Origin: Salvia splendens
Lineage: Eukaryota > Streptophyta > Magnoliopsida > Lamiales > Lamiaceae
Direction: 5' to 3'
Assembly (NCBI RefSeq): GCF_004379255.2
Contig: NC_056034.1
Location: 31,995,262 to 32,059,261, forward strand
Length of the DNA: 64,000 nt
Shown: piece by piece, positions 11,602 through 23,224 of the stretch
Layout: the number at the start of each line of letters is the position of its first letter
How positions within the stretch are numbered: the first letter of the stretch is position 1
The notes under the pieces: model-generated
Told to the model about the DNA's origin: nothing
The model's input: the letters and a program-made list of their open reading frames with translations, nothing else
Database searches by the model: none
Position numbers and translations under genes: made by a program

Positions 11602-12125
11602 TGTGACAACTCGAAAAAGAATACGACTTGAAAAGAATTTTTAATTATTTTATTATTTTGCTGAAAAATTGGATAGTTAATAAAACTAACAATATTTTAA
11701 AATGAAATATATTAATTTAAAACACTAATAAATTTTTTATATAATTTATGCAAAACTTAAAACTTTTTCTACAAATCTAAAGTCAAATATTTTTATATGT
11801 ATAGTGATGCTAGAGGAGCGGTTTTTAGGGCATGTTTTTGGCCAGTTAGGTTTTTTGGGCGTAACACATGCTTTGGGCTGGGCCATGGCCCACAGCCCAA
11901 ATGGAAATTCTGGCCTTACCCCAATGCAAGTTGGGCCCAAAATTAGGCCGGTCGTTGGCTTGACTCGTTTGCCAACTATAAATTCACCAAGTAATCCTAG
12001 GATTTACTTAAACAAACACAACCACTAATATACAAAAATATTACTTAACCAAATGAGTAAATACCAAAACATCATCAATCATTCAAGTGAGAAGACTCCA
12101 TCAGCAAACCTAACATAATAATATA
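11602..12125 (+). repeat. possible truncated LTR (starts TGTGACAACTCG)
   Basis: TGTGACAACTCG is a frequent opening of plant Ty3/gypsy LTRs. The stretch is AT-rich and then holds a GC-rich palindromic patch near 11876-11900 (GGGCTGGGCCATGGCCC). It is cut off by the R1 unit at 12126. No second copy is present in the window, so the call rests on the opening motif alone. Confidence 0.3.
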
Positions 12126-12833
12126 TGTTAGAAAATATAATGCGGAAAATAAAAGATTATTGCAGAAAGTAAAAGACGGGGAGAACTTTAAAGACTACAT
12201 TGTGAATTACTTGAATTATTTCTCTCAATGGTTACACAACTATTTATAGGCTATAATTCTAGCTATACATGGAAAATATATTCTAATTCCATAAATATCT
12301 TCTTGATTTGATCTTCCATAATCTTCAATTGATTTCCTTCATTATTCTTGCCATAACTTCATCTCTTTCCTTCTTGTTCTCCAATTAATAAATTTCCTCA
12401 TTCCAACACTCCCCCTCAGTGCTATACCACACTAACGTCATCTTATTTCAATAAGGCTTAGAAATAATCGGACTGACATTGCAACCTTTCGCGATAGGTA
12501 GCCAAAGCCTATCTAGGTTGTGAAATTCTTCTTTTTTCTTTTGCAAAGCATTGCATAGAACCGACAGTAGTTACCTTAAAGTGGACGACGCTCACAACCA
12601 GTCTACTAAGCAAAAGACTTAGGCTTTGTTTAGTTCTTATGCATTTAATGTTTATAAACTATCTTATAAAAGCCCGAGCAAACACAATATAATAATATAC
12701 TGATTCTATTCGTGCAAACTGCTTGAATAATATTAAATTGAGTTAAAAGTGGATTGTTGAGTTTTCGGTATACAAGCAAAGATTATATTCGCGCCAACTT
12801 GCTCGAAACATGCTTTTCAGTATACTAAACCTA
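12126..12833 (+). repeat. R1 LTR-like repeat, copy B (variant 5' half)
   Basis: It begins TGTTAGAAAATATAATGCGG and has a TATA-like CTATTTATAGGC at about 12240. From about 12415 (TCAGTGCTATACCACAC) it is homologous to copies A and C up to a decayed CCTAAA terminus near 12833. Its first 280 bp are unlike the first part of copy C at 32403. It therefore looks like an LTR of the same family with a different U3. No PBS or PPT is adjacent and no target duplication was found. Confidence 0.5.
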
Positions 12834-13269
12834 AAAAAGGAACTAGTCTCTATCAACAGAACTCAAGCATCAATGGTATGGAAAAATGAATGAGAGAATA
12901 GTCCTAACAATTCAAGTACGGATTGAGTGAATGAGCGAATCCAACAGTTGAAAAGGATAGAAGCTATCTTGACAAACGGACAAGCTGATTAGGCAGAAGG
13001 GGGGAGGGAAATGAATCTGAGACTGTAGACAATTGAATTGACCTTAAGCTTGTGGGGACAATTACCAAAAATATAAACCAGTTCATTCTTCTTCTTTCTA
13101 CATGACAATGTGTTTCTTTTTAATTATGTGTTTTTCCTTTCCAAGAACCCTTACATGCTTACTTCTATTTTATATTGTCTTTGAATAAGAACCATGCTTT
13201 GAAACTTGTCTGTTTTCTTTTTCTTTTCTTTCATACTTGAGGACATGTATGGTTTAAGTATGAGCAGTT

Positions 13270-13401
13270 TGACGAGGCTCATTTCATGCATGTGTTCTAT
13301 GATAAAAATACACCCAATTAAGTGAAACTAACATGCAAATGTGAGTCAGGTGTGTGTGAATTCCGCCATATTCAGAAAATGAACGGATCAGTTGGGCGGA
13401 C
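13270..13401 (+). repeat. first part of the older Athila-like 3' LTR
   Basis: These 132 bp run from the TGACGAGG start to the chromovirus insertion. The last five bases (CGGAC, 13397-13401) are the target site duplicated on the other side at 23225-23229. Confidence 0.6.
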
Positions 13402-14736
13402 TGTCATGACCGCCCTTACTAAGGATAGTAAAGACGGGGAACTCGTGACTAGGGGAGGAACTAAGAAGCGGGAAAGAAATGGGGGAAATAATAAAAGGCA
13501 ACATTTACCAAGAAAATCGATCAAACTTCAAAAGAAATATTTTAATCATTTAAATAGTTAAGCAGCAGATTAATGTCTCAAGGTATTTAATGTCATAAAA
13601 CAGTATGGGGAAAAACGGAAGACTTTTAGAAAAACAATTTCAAACGAGGCAGCGGAAATAAGTTATCTAAAGAGAGTCATAGGATGACGCCTATGTATGC
13701 AGACACGACGCATCCATAAATTCTTAAAGCCCGACTCAACATCCGCTGCAACATCACTGCTCAACCTGCACACAGGGAAAATACATGCAGGGCTGAGTAC
13801 TTAATATACTCAGTGGGCTCATGCCGAAAACATTTGATAAAAGTTATGTCATCCATACTATAGTGAACTCGAGTTTTACATTTATAAAAGAAATATCATC
13901 GAGTATCACAAAAACAATTTCATAGATTGGCCAGTCAAAACAATCTCTCCACTTTCTCAACAATCATTCAATCACACCCTCTTTCTATAGTGCGACGAAA
14001 GTGTGGCCACACTATTCACCCACGAGACCGGCCGACTAGCAAGGACGGCTCACGATCCCACCTGGAGGGAGGGAGAGTGTAATATGGGGAGAAATAAAAG
14101 AAAAATATTCAAATCCCCTATGAATTAGGCATAGGAATTAATTTGATATTTATTTGGATAGGAGGGATCCCACAAAATAGGAACAAAATATTAATTCCTT
14201 TAAAAAAAGGGAGGGTCGAAAATAATGAGGTCTCAAAGAAGGAAAGGGTCAAATCCTAATTAAAATAGGATTTTGAGAGATTTAATTGGTTTTTAATTCA
14301 AGGAAAAAAATAAACAAAGTACCAATTAAATCTACAAAATAATTCCTTCTCCTAAATAATAAGAGAATTTCGAAATTTCCAAGGAATGGGGCAAAGGTCG
14401 AAAATCATGTAGAATAATTTAGGGATATTTTGGTTTGGATTTAATTTGGATAAATATCCCAAAACAATTAATTAAATCCAAGAGAGGAAATATTATTTCC
14501 AATAAATAGGACGACCAAAAATTCCAATAACATGGCTAGAACAAATATGCATGATTCCATTTAACTTAATTCACACATTGGAAAATAAATTACATTATTC
14601 CACATCATTCACAACAACTAATTTCACATCGTTAACTCAATCACATAGAAATCAAATTCCATAAATGAATTTTTTTTCTAAAAAACGTCCCCATTAATAA
14701 AACAAGAAAAAAGTCGCAAATTTTCGGGGTGCTACA
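13402..14736 (-). repeat. 3' LTR of the minus-strand chromovirus, internally deleted
   Basis: Length is 1335 bp against 3031 bp for the partner LTR. Similarity is continuous except at about 14063, where CACCTG joins directly to GAGGGAGGG. In the partner these two points are separated by about 1.7 kb (20857 to about 22546). The missing part includes the TATA-box region. Confidence 0.93.
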
Positions 14737-14775
14737 TCCTTCCCCTCTTAACAAAAATTTCGTCCCGAAATTTGG
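14737..14775 (-). other. polypurine tract and 3' untranslated end
   Basis: On the minus strand a purine-rich stretch, AAGAGGGGAAGGA, lies directly before the 3' LTR start TGTAGCACCCC. The preceding TTTCGGGACGAAATTTT palindrome is also found at the same place in the Tekay-type element at 57460. This is the expected plus-strand DNA priming site. Confidence 0.8.
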
Positions 14776-14777
14776 TC

Positions 14778-17632
14778 GTCTCACATAAACAATTCGGGGT
14801 ACTTTTCTTTCATCCTATCTTCTAACTCCCACGTGGCTTCCTCGGGACCATGCTGTTTGCACAACACTTTCACTGATGCTATTGACTTGTTTCGTAACTC
14901 TTGCACCTTTCGATCTAAGATTGCTTCGGGTCTCTTCTCGTAGCTCATGACGGGGGTCAGGACAACTTCTTCTTGATGAATCACATGCTAGGGATCAAAC
15001 ACGTACTTGCGCAACTGCGACACATGGAACACGTTGTGCACACTCCCAAAACTAGGAGGTAACGGCAGGCGATACGCTACAGGACCTACTTCACCACTAA
15101 TCTCGTACGGTCCTACAAAACACGGTTTCAATTTGCCCTTCACTCCAAACCTCACAACTCCTCTCGTCGGGGATACTTTCAAGAAGACTTTGTCACCAAC
15201 ATCGAATTTGATTTCCGTTCGGCGCACGTTAGCATACGACTTCTGCCTATCTTGAGCTTCTTTGATCCTTGCACGGATTTGATGCACAATTTCGGCCATC
15301 TCCTTGATAGAGTCGGGTCCTAACATCCTTCTTTCACCAACTTCATCCCAGTAGAGTGGGGATCGACATTTTCTACCATACAGGGCTTCACACGACGCCA
15401 TGTCGTTGCTTGGTAACTATTGTTGTAGGCGAATTCAACCAAAGGAAGAACAGTTTCCCAACTTTCCCCTTGGTCTAGGACAACGGCTCGCAGCTTATCT
15501 TCAAGTGTTTGAATCATCCTTTCCGACTTCCCGTCAGATTGCGGGTGATAAGCAGTGCTAAAGTTCAACTTCGTGCCTAGCTCCCGTTGCAAACTCATCC
15601 AAAATTTTGACGTGAACTTCGTATCACGATCGGACACAATGGTCTTTGGCACTCCATGCAAACGTACAATCTCACTCACGTAGAGCTTAGCTAACTTGTC
15701 CGATCCATAGGTAATTCTAGTCGGTAAGAGGTGCGCTTTTAGTGAGTCGATCGATGATCACCCAAATTGCAGTATTCCCCTTTTGTGACTTCGGTAAACC
15801 CGTCACGAAGTCCATAGCCAAGTGATCCCACTTCCATTCGGGAATTTCGAGCGGTTGCAATTTCCCATACGGTCGTTGGTGTAAGACCTTCACTTGTTGA
15901 CACGCTAGACATCGTTCCACAAATGATGCTACATCCCCTTTCATTACATTCCACCAAAAACGTTGCTTCAAGTCTCAATACATCTTTGTGCTTCCAAGGT
16001 GAGTAGTGTAAGGCGTGTCGTGTGCTTTACTCAAAATCTCATCTTTCAACGCCTCATCATTCGGCACACACAATCGTCCATCGAAAGTCAAAGCATTGTC
16101 CGCCTCCTCACGAAAGTGGTCACGTTTCTCGGTCCTCACCTTCGCACGTGTCTCTTCCAAATTCTCATCACGTCGCTGAGCTTCTATGATCTTAGTTCTT
16201 AAGTCTGGCTCAAATACTAGCATCACTATTCTTCCTCCTACTGTCTCGGGTGCTTTCACTATCTCCAATTGCATCCTAGCGAAATCACGGATCAACGCTT
16301 CCTCTTGTGTTAGAAAAGAAGCCAGTTGAGGTTAGTTCTTCCTACTCAAAGCATCAGCCACTACATTCGCCTTGACCGGGTGATGGTGAATACCGCAGTC
16401 ATAATCCTTCACGATCTCCAGCCAACATCATTGTCGCATGTTCAACTCCTTCTGTTCGAAGAAGTACTTGAAACTCTTGTGATCCGTATAAATCTCACAT
16501 CTCACTCCATAGAGATGATGTCTACAAATCTTTAGTGCATGCACTACTGCTGCTAGCTCCAAGTCATGAGTCGGGAAGTTCAGCTCGTTCGGCCTCAATT
16601 GCCGGGAAACATATGCTATCACCTTCCCATCTTGCATCAACATGCATCCAAGTCCTACTTTCGACGCATCAGTATAGACGGCGAAGTCCTTGTCGGGTTC
16701 CGGCACTACTAGAACAGGGGCTGTAGTCAATTTCTCTTTCAAAAGTTTGAAACTCGCCTCGCGTTCCGGCGTCCAATCCACTTTGACTCCCTTCTTCAAC
16801 AGTTGCGTCATCGGTCTCGTAATTTTAGAGAATCCCTCGATGAAGCGTCGGTAGTATCTCGCCAATCCCAAGAAACTATGAATTTCACTCGGTGTTTTCG
16901 GTGATTTCCAGTTTTGCACAGCCTTGACCTTCGCTGGGTCCACTTGAATTCCATCGGCCGTCACTAAATGACCAAGAAAGTTCACTTTATTCAACCAAAA
17001 TTCACACTTACTAAACATGGCATAAAGTTGTTCCTTCCGCAATGTTTCCAACACGGTTCGCAGGTGCCATGCATGCTCCTCCTCGTTCTTCGAGTATACC
17101 AACACATCATCAATGAAGACTAGCACAAATTTGTCGAGATACTCGTGGAAAACTTGGTTCATCAAGTCCATGAAAACTGTCGGGGCGTTAGTCAGTCCAA
17201 AGGGCATCACGACGAACTCGTAATGGCCATAACGAGTGCGAAAAGCAGTCTTAGGCACATCCTCTCGTCGGACCTTTAGTTGATGATATCTCGACCTCAA
17301 GTCCATTTTCGAAAATATGCCAGCTCCTCGAAGTTGGTCAAATAAGTCATCAATTTTTGGCAAAGGGTACTTATTCTTCAAGGTCAACTTGTTGAGCTCA
17401 CGGTAGTCGACGCACATCCTCTTCGTCCCATCCTTCTTCTTCACGAATAAAATAGGCGCTCCCCACGGTGACACACTAGGTCTAATGAATCCCAAAACTA
17501 GTAGTTCTTACAACTGAATCTTCAATTCTGCCAACTCCTTAGGGGCAATTCGGTATGGTGCTTCCGATACTGGCGCATATCCAGGTTCCAAGTCAATGGC
17601 AAACTCCATTTGTATGTTAAAAGATCAAGCTT
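14778..17632 (-). pseudogene. chromovirus pol: RT, RNase H, integrase, chromodomain (broken)
   Basis: Reverse transcriptase and RNase H lie in 17495-16428: [15 protein letters not shown], then MPFGLTNAP, the catalytic FVLVFIDD near 17110, then the RNase H motifs YTDAS and YTDHKS. A stop (TGA) follows NMRQ at about 16427. Integrase runs about 16295-14988 in pieces: zinc-binding H/H/C/C (KAHDTPYTTH, CLACQQ), core MDFVTGLP and SDRDTKF, and the glutamate in SDGKSERM. Frame changes occur near 15730 and 15400, with a stop near 15985. A chromodomain-like end (14984-14781, AILDRKVQELRNK, EEATWELED) follows a TAG-type stop after FDP. N-terminal to RT, residues such as IDLEPG and [10 protein letters not shown] continue to about 17605, where similarity stops abruptly. 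Decay is advanced and no protein can be made. Confidence 0.92.
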
Positions 17633-20178
17633 TTGCCTTTCCTTAAAGTGTTGCATCAATAACACAGAATATGAATCAAGAACTCAAAATTTAATCAAAC
17701 AGTCTTAACTTGGATATGAACCGATTTCGAATTATACAAACACTGTAAAAAAATGCTTTAAATTTGAAGAGTTCCAAAATCTCTCAAGGGAACTAGAATT
17801 ACAATTTCAGCTCGACTTTTGTTTTGAATCTTACTAACTTGCAACAATTGGTTAGGATCATCCCCACGGAGCTTGAAAGAACATAAGATAGGTCATGAAC
17901 ATAAGATGGAATCGAATTAAATCTCAATTCTCATGGTAGGCTACCAAACAAGATAATTCAGTTGTTAGACCAAATTTGAAAGGTCCACACATCAATGGAT
18001 AAGGACTTAAACATGTCACAGTAAAAAATGATCAGTTGCATGAGGATTTAGAAATGTAGGCAGTTGTCACAAAGCAGCACTGATCACGGTTCAACGAAAA
18101 TCATAATATGGAACAATAAAATCACATCAATGGGTTCATAAGTTTGTGAAAGGCAACCAAGGTCAAAGGAACTTTTGAAAAAAAATCAAGTGGATTAAAT
18201 TTGTTAAGGCAAGGTACAAAATGTAGGCCTTTACTTCGTCTTGGAGAAAGAAAAGTTCTAATATGGAAATGATACATATAGTGAGACTGAACCAAAAAAA
18301 ATTTCACTCTATAAGAAAGAACTTGACACTGACATGGTTACAAAATGAAAAGCTAAACAAAAGTTCGAAGAAGAATATCCCATAGAAAACATGTCTGCGA
18401 AACGTGATTATATTGAAGGACATAACTGCAAGCAGCCTTAGGAATGAAGTTCAATAGCAAAGGCTCACAAAGTCAAAATATTATTCGTATAAATAATAAG
18501 TCAAAGAAGACTACATTCATTCCAAGTGTCCAAAGTTATGAAGTCAACACCACTTTTCAAGAACTGAAAGTGAGTTATGACTCAATGGAGGAAAAGAAAT
18601 AATATGCCTTACTTGCAAAGAGTGAGTGAAACAAGCTGTTAAATAGACAAGGGCTCACGGTTATTTGAAAGGTCCTGAAAAATAACTCCTTAGAATCCAA
18701 GTAAGAACTGTTGATTAATATAGTTTGTTCTAGCTATTAAAGTCGCACTCGCTCATTCATCTTTCGCAAGCCGAAACGGGTAACATCTCTCTAAGAAACT
18801 GTGGATTCCACGCTGAGATTCATCGTGTCATTGCCACTAATAATGATAGTCGGAATCCATATCTTCATAATATTCCTTGCATGTCATAGCAATCATTCTC
18901 TTAAAAACATTGTAATTATACTCGCGCTCTCTACACACAATAATAGTCGTTTGCGTCGCATCGCCACGTAAGAATAGGTTTAGCTTATCAGATCGCAGGT
19001 ACGATCTCTCTCCCGTTGTAGGATTACATCATTTGGCATCTCCTCTTGTCTCGTACTTTTTCTCATTCGGAAATTCTCTTCAATTTGCACACCTTCTCCT
19101 CTTGAGCTCATTATTGTATGTAATGTCTCTTCGCATTCTCCTTATTCTTATCGTTCAGGAAGACAATAGTGAATTTGTAATTTTTCAATGAAGTTCGAAT
19201 TCGCACCACATATTTCCATTTGTCTTATCACTCGGAAAAGTGATATCGCAGTTGTAACAACTAAGTTCGATATCGTTCGATCTAACAAACATCTATGTTT
19301 GCATACAAAGTTCATAGCATCATAATTTCTTCTATCAACACTTTCATAAAATACCTCACACTTCAACGTTCACAAACCATCACTTAAATCATTATTCACA
19401 TACTACATAATTAAACATGCATAAATGCATATCGCTATACATAACCACATCATACTTCTCGTTCACTTCAAGATCTCAATTTCCCAAAAGAAAAGAACTA
19501 ACATGCTTTCATTTAAAGTTCAAAGATATTTTTTTTCTTTTTTATTTATTTTTTATTTTTTAAAAAAATTTCCAACAACTTTCCACAACATAAATATTTT
19601 ACCTCAATCAAACTCCACCAACACAACTAGTCATTACCATTGCAAAACATCAACCTCAAAATCCTTTTCCCATTTTTTTTACATACCAAACACCATGCAA
19701 ATCTTTCGAAACTCATAACTTGTTCTTTTCTCCACACAACAAAATAATTTTTCCTTTTCTATACCAACTTCCTCAAAATATCTTTTTTCTCGTTGTTTGT
19801 GATAGATCTAATGCTCATCACATATCATCAAGTTTGATATCATCTTAAGGCTTCCTATGTTCACATGCTTATGTCGTAGTACTTTCACACATAACACATA
19901 TTTATGACATCATGTCACTCATGCTCATGTTTCAACATAATAATACCATCACATTATCATATTCACAAATAACCTTCATACACATGCGTACTCTTGCCAA
20001 CACATCCTTATCATCTCATCATCGATTTCATATTCTTTCAACAACTTAAAACATACCCCATTTTCTTTTGGTTGAGTGTGATGCTTCGGATGTTGAGCCT
20101 TCGTGATACTTATAGTCTAGGGGTACTAATCTAGACTTAATCTGAAAGAAGACTCTCGGACCAGAGTGAAAGAACGAA
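17633..20178 (-). other. 2.5-kb internal region without recognisable gag or protease
   Basis: This is where leader, gag and protease should lie in the minus-strand element. All frames are short, with no zinc knuckle, DTGS motif or capsid-like segment. The part from 18700 to 20178 is pyrimidine-rich on the plus strand (purine-rich in the element's sense). The part around 17633-18700 is ordinary AT-rich sequence of unknown origin. The boundary with pol at about 17608-17630 is sharp, suggesting replacement or deletion. Confidence 0.6.
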
Positions 20179-20190
20179 GCTCTGATACCA
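20179..20190 (-). other. primer-binding site (tRNA-iMet)
   Basis: On the minus strand TGGTATCAGAGC, complementary to the 3' end of initiator tRNA-Met, lies three bases inside the 5' LTR. It is the same PBS as in the element at 33402. Confidence 0.93.
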
Positions 20191-20193
20191 CTC

Positions 20194-23100
20194 TGTCACG
20201 ACCGCCCTTACTAAGGATAGTAAAGACGGGGAACTCGTGACTAGGGGAGGAACTAAGAAGCGGGGAAGAAATGGGGGAAACAATAAAAAACAACATTTAA
20301 CAAGAAAATCGATCAAACTTCAAAAGATATATTTTAATCATTTAAATAGTTAAGCAACAGATTAATGTCTCAAGGTATTTAATGTCATAAAACAGTATGG
20401 GGCAAAACGGAAGACTTTTAGAAAAACAATTTCAAACGAGGCAACGGAAATAAGTTATCTAAAGAGAGTCATACGATGACGCCTATGTATGCAGACACGA
20501 CGTATCCATAAATTCTTAAAGCCCGACTCAACATCCGCCGCAACATCACTGCTCAACCTGCACACAGGGAAAACACATGCAGGGCTGACTACTTAATATA
20601 CTCAGTGGGCTCATGCCGAAAATATTTGATAAAAGTTATGTCCTCCATACCATAGTGAACTCGAGTTTTACATTTAGAAAAGAAATATCATCGAGTATCA
20701 CAAAAACAATTTCATAGACTGGCCAGTCAAAACAATCTCCACACTTTCTCAACAATCATTCAATCACATCCTCTTACCATAGTGCAACGAAAGTGTGGCC
20801 ACACTATTCACTCACGAGACCGGCCAACTAGCAAGGACGGCTCACGATCCCACCTGTGTACACTAGCCTGATAGGATTTGCGGCCCTACTCAGACCCGAA
20901 TTCGTTTAACATAGCCATATAGCCTAATGGAGCGCACTCACAAACTAGGCATCAGGAACAATCTCATCATCAAAACAAACATGGCATGACATAACACTTT
21001 AAACCACCCTTATTACACCATAATCATACTTTTGAAAGCGTAAAAGAGTTTAGTAAAAGAAAGCCCACCTCGCTTGCTTATACCACATAGTTCACAACTT
21101 AAATGGAACCCTTGCTCTTTGTACCCACGTACGCACAACAACCCTTGTCAACATCATAACACATAATACAATCAGTTTTCTACCAACATATTAATCATGC
21201 ATGCCCTATCGTTCCTTTCATTCTTTTCTCACATTGCCCATCCTAATCGTTCCCCATCATAACTGAAACGTTCCCTTTAGCATACATCAATGTGCAACAC
21301 ATAACATAATCACATCATAGGATAAGTTCCTTACTCACACATGTATCATGTTTTTCATTCAAACTTGTCAACAAAGATTATTTCAACAAAACAGAATCTG
21401 ACAGAACAGCGCAGTCTTTTTGTAAAAATCATTAAAATTCCATCCGATAACATTTGAAGCTAAAATTCGGTCACCACATAGTAGACACATAAAGGTTTAT
21501 CCATTTAAAATTTCACACTAAAATCATATCTTTTGATCAGTACAAACAAAAACGAAACCCACTGGACGGAACACAAATTCTGGCAGGACTGCGCAGTTCA
21601 ATTGAAAAAATCGTTAAATATTCATCCGTTATCAATTGAAGTTAAACTTTTGACACAACATAGAAGACATCCAAAAATTCATTCAGTTAAAAATTCGTGT
21701 CAAAAAGAGATCGTTTGATTGGTCAAAAACTCGCCGGAACCTACTGTCCGTACACAACAGTTTTCATGCTCAACATTCACAAACCCTAGTTTGTCTATCA
21801 TACACTCACACATACATATTCATGCTTCCAACACATATTCATGCTTCAAAAAATTAAATTACCACCATGCTTTCCTAATCACACATAACATTCAAAATTG
21901 ATTCATCCACACACTTACACATACACGTACATACACGCGCACACACACACATTCTTGTGCAACCATCCTTCCCAACCAATTAACTCTTAGATTTACGATT
22001 CTCCACTCAACTATATGCATGAGGGGTTCAAAAATTATGGATTCAATGGTAAGAAGGGGAAAGGTGGATCAAAAATTATACCTTTCTCTTGAAAACAAAC
22101 GGTAGGAATGACAATTGGTTGATTCTTCGATGGATCTTGAGTTTCCAACTCCAAAACGAAGCAAGAATGAAGAATTTGTGAAGGATTGAGTGAGAGGGAG
22201 AAGAGGCGTGTGGGAGGAGAGGGAGAGGGAGAGGGAGGGGGAGGGAGGCGTGTGAAATGGGGGCTAGGGTTAGGGTTTTCCTTTTTATATTCTAGGATTA
22301 ATCCCACACTTAAATAAAGCAATTAAAATTGTGGGAGAATAAAATAGAAGTCAATGAATAAGTTCCACAATTAATAAAAATAGGAGTGTAGTGTGGGGGA
22401 GGGATTTTCGAAAATTTGGTTATTTAATTAGCATAGAAATTGATTTGATATTTACTTGGAGAGAAATATACTCACAAAATAGGTAAAAAGATATTGAGTA
22501 TCCATAAATAAGGTAACAAGACAAATAAAAAATCTCCAAGTAGGAAAGGAGGGAGGGGGCGTGTAATATGGGGAGAAATAAAAGAAAAATATTCAAATCC
22601 CCAATGAATTAGGCATAGGAATTAATTTGATATTTATTTGGATAGGAGGGATCCCACAAAATAGGAACAAAATATTAATTCCTTTCAAAAAAAGGGAGGG
22701 GTCGAAAATAATGAGGTCTCAAAGAAGGAAAGGGTCAATTCCTAATTAAAATAGAAAATGGAGAGATTTAATTGGTTTTTAATTCAAGGAAGGAAATAAA
22801 CAAAGTACCAATTAAATCTACAAAACAATTCCTTCTCCTAAATAATAGGAGAATTTCAAAAATTCCAAGGAATGGGGCAAAGGTCGAAAATCATGTAGAA
22901 TAATTTAGGGATATTTTGGTTTGGATTTAATTTGGATAAATATCTCAAAACAATTAATTAAATCCAAGAGAGGAAATATTATTTCCAATAAATATGAGGG
23001 CCGAAAATTCCAATAAAATGGCTAGAACAAATATGCATGATCCCATTTAACTTAATTCACACCTTGGAAAATAAATCACATTATTCCACATAACTCGCAA

Positions 23101-23224
23101 CAACTAATTTCACATCGTTAACTCAATCACATAGAAATCAAATTCCATAAATGAATTTTTTTCTAATCAACATCCCCATTAATAAAATAAGAAAAAAAAA
23201 GTCACAAATTTTCGGGGTGCTACA
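20194..23224 (-). repeat. 5' LTR of the minus-strand chromovirus
   Basis: 3031 bp, from TGTAGCACCCCG (23224, minus strand) to the GTCGTGACA end at 20194. It is followed outside by the duplicated CGGAC. It retains the promoter-containing segment lost from the 3' LTR. Confidence 0.93.
22211..22290 (-). promoter_or_regulatory. LTR core promoter: TATA box, telo-box, CT-rich leader
   Basis: On the minus strand ATATAAAAAG (22290-22281) is a strong TATA box. It is followed by AAACCCTAACCCTAGCC (telo-box repeats) and a CTCCCT-rich leader at 22250-22211, all in element sense orientation. A donor-like AAAGGTATAA follows near 22078. This is the likely transcription start region of the element. Confidence 0.6.

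Larger units (their letters stand above)
13402..23224 (-). mobile_element. Tekay-type chromovirus, gag-less, minus strand
   Basis: Both ends are TG/CA LTR termini and are flanked by the perfect 5-bp duplication CGGAC. Reading on the minus strand the order is 5' LTR (23224-20194), PBS for initiator tRNA-Met, about 2.5 kb without a recognisable gene, RT, RNase H, integrase, chromodomain, PPT, 3' LTR (14736-13402). The domain order PR-RT-RH-IN with a C-terminal chromodomain defines chromoviruses, and the translations closely resemble those of the Tekay-type element at 33402. No gag, zinc knuckle or protease is detectable, so this copy depended on others or lost them. It inserted into the LTR of an older Athila-like element. 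Confidence 0.92.

Noticed and set aside
11876..11900. GGGCTGGGCCATGGCCC palindrome as a promoter element of a gene
   Set aside because: No downstream gene exists on either strand; it lies in a probable truncated LTR.
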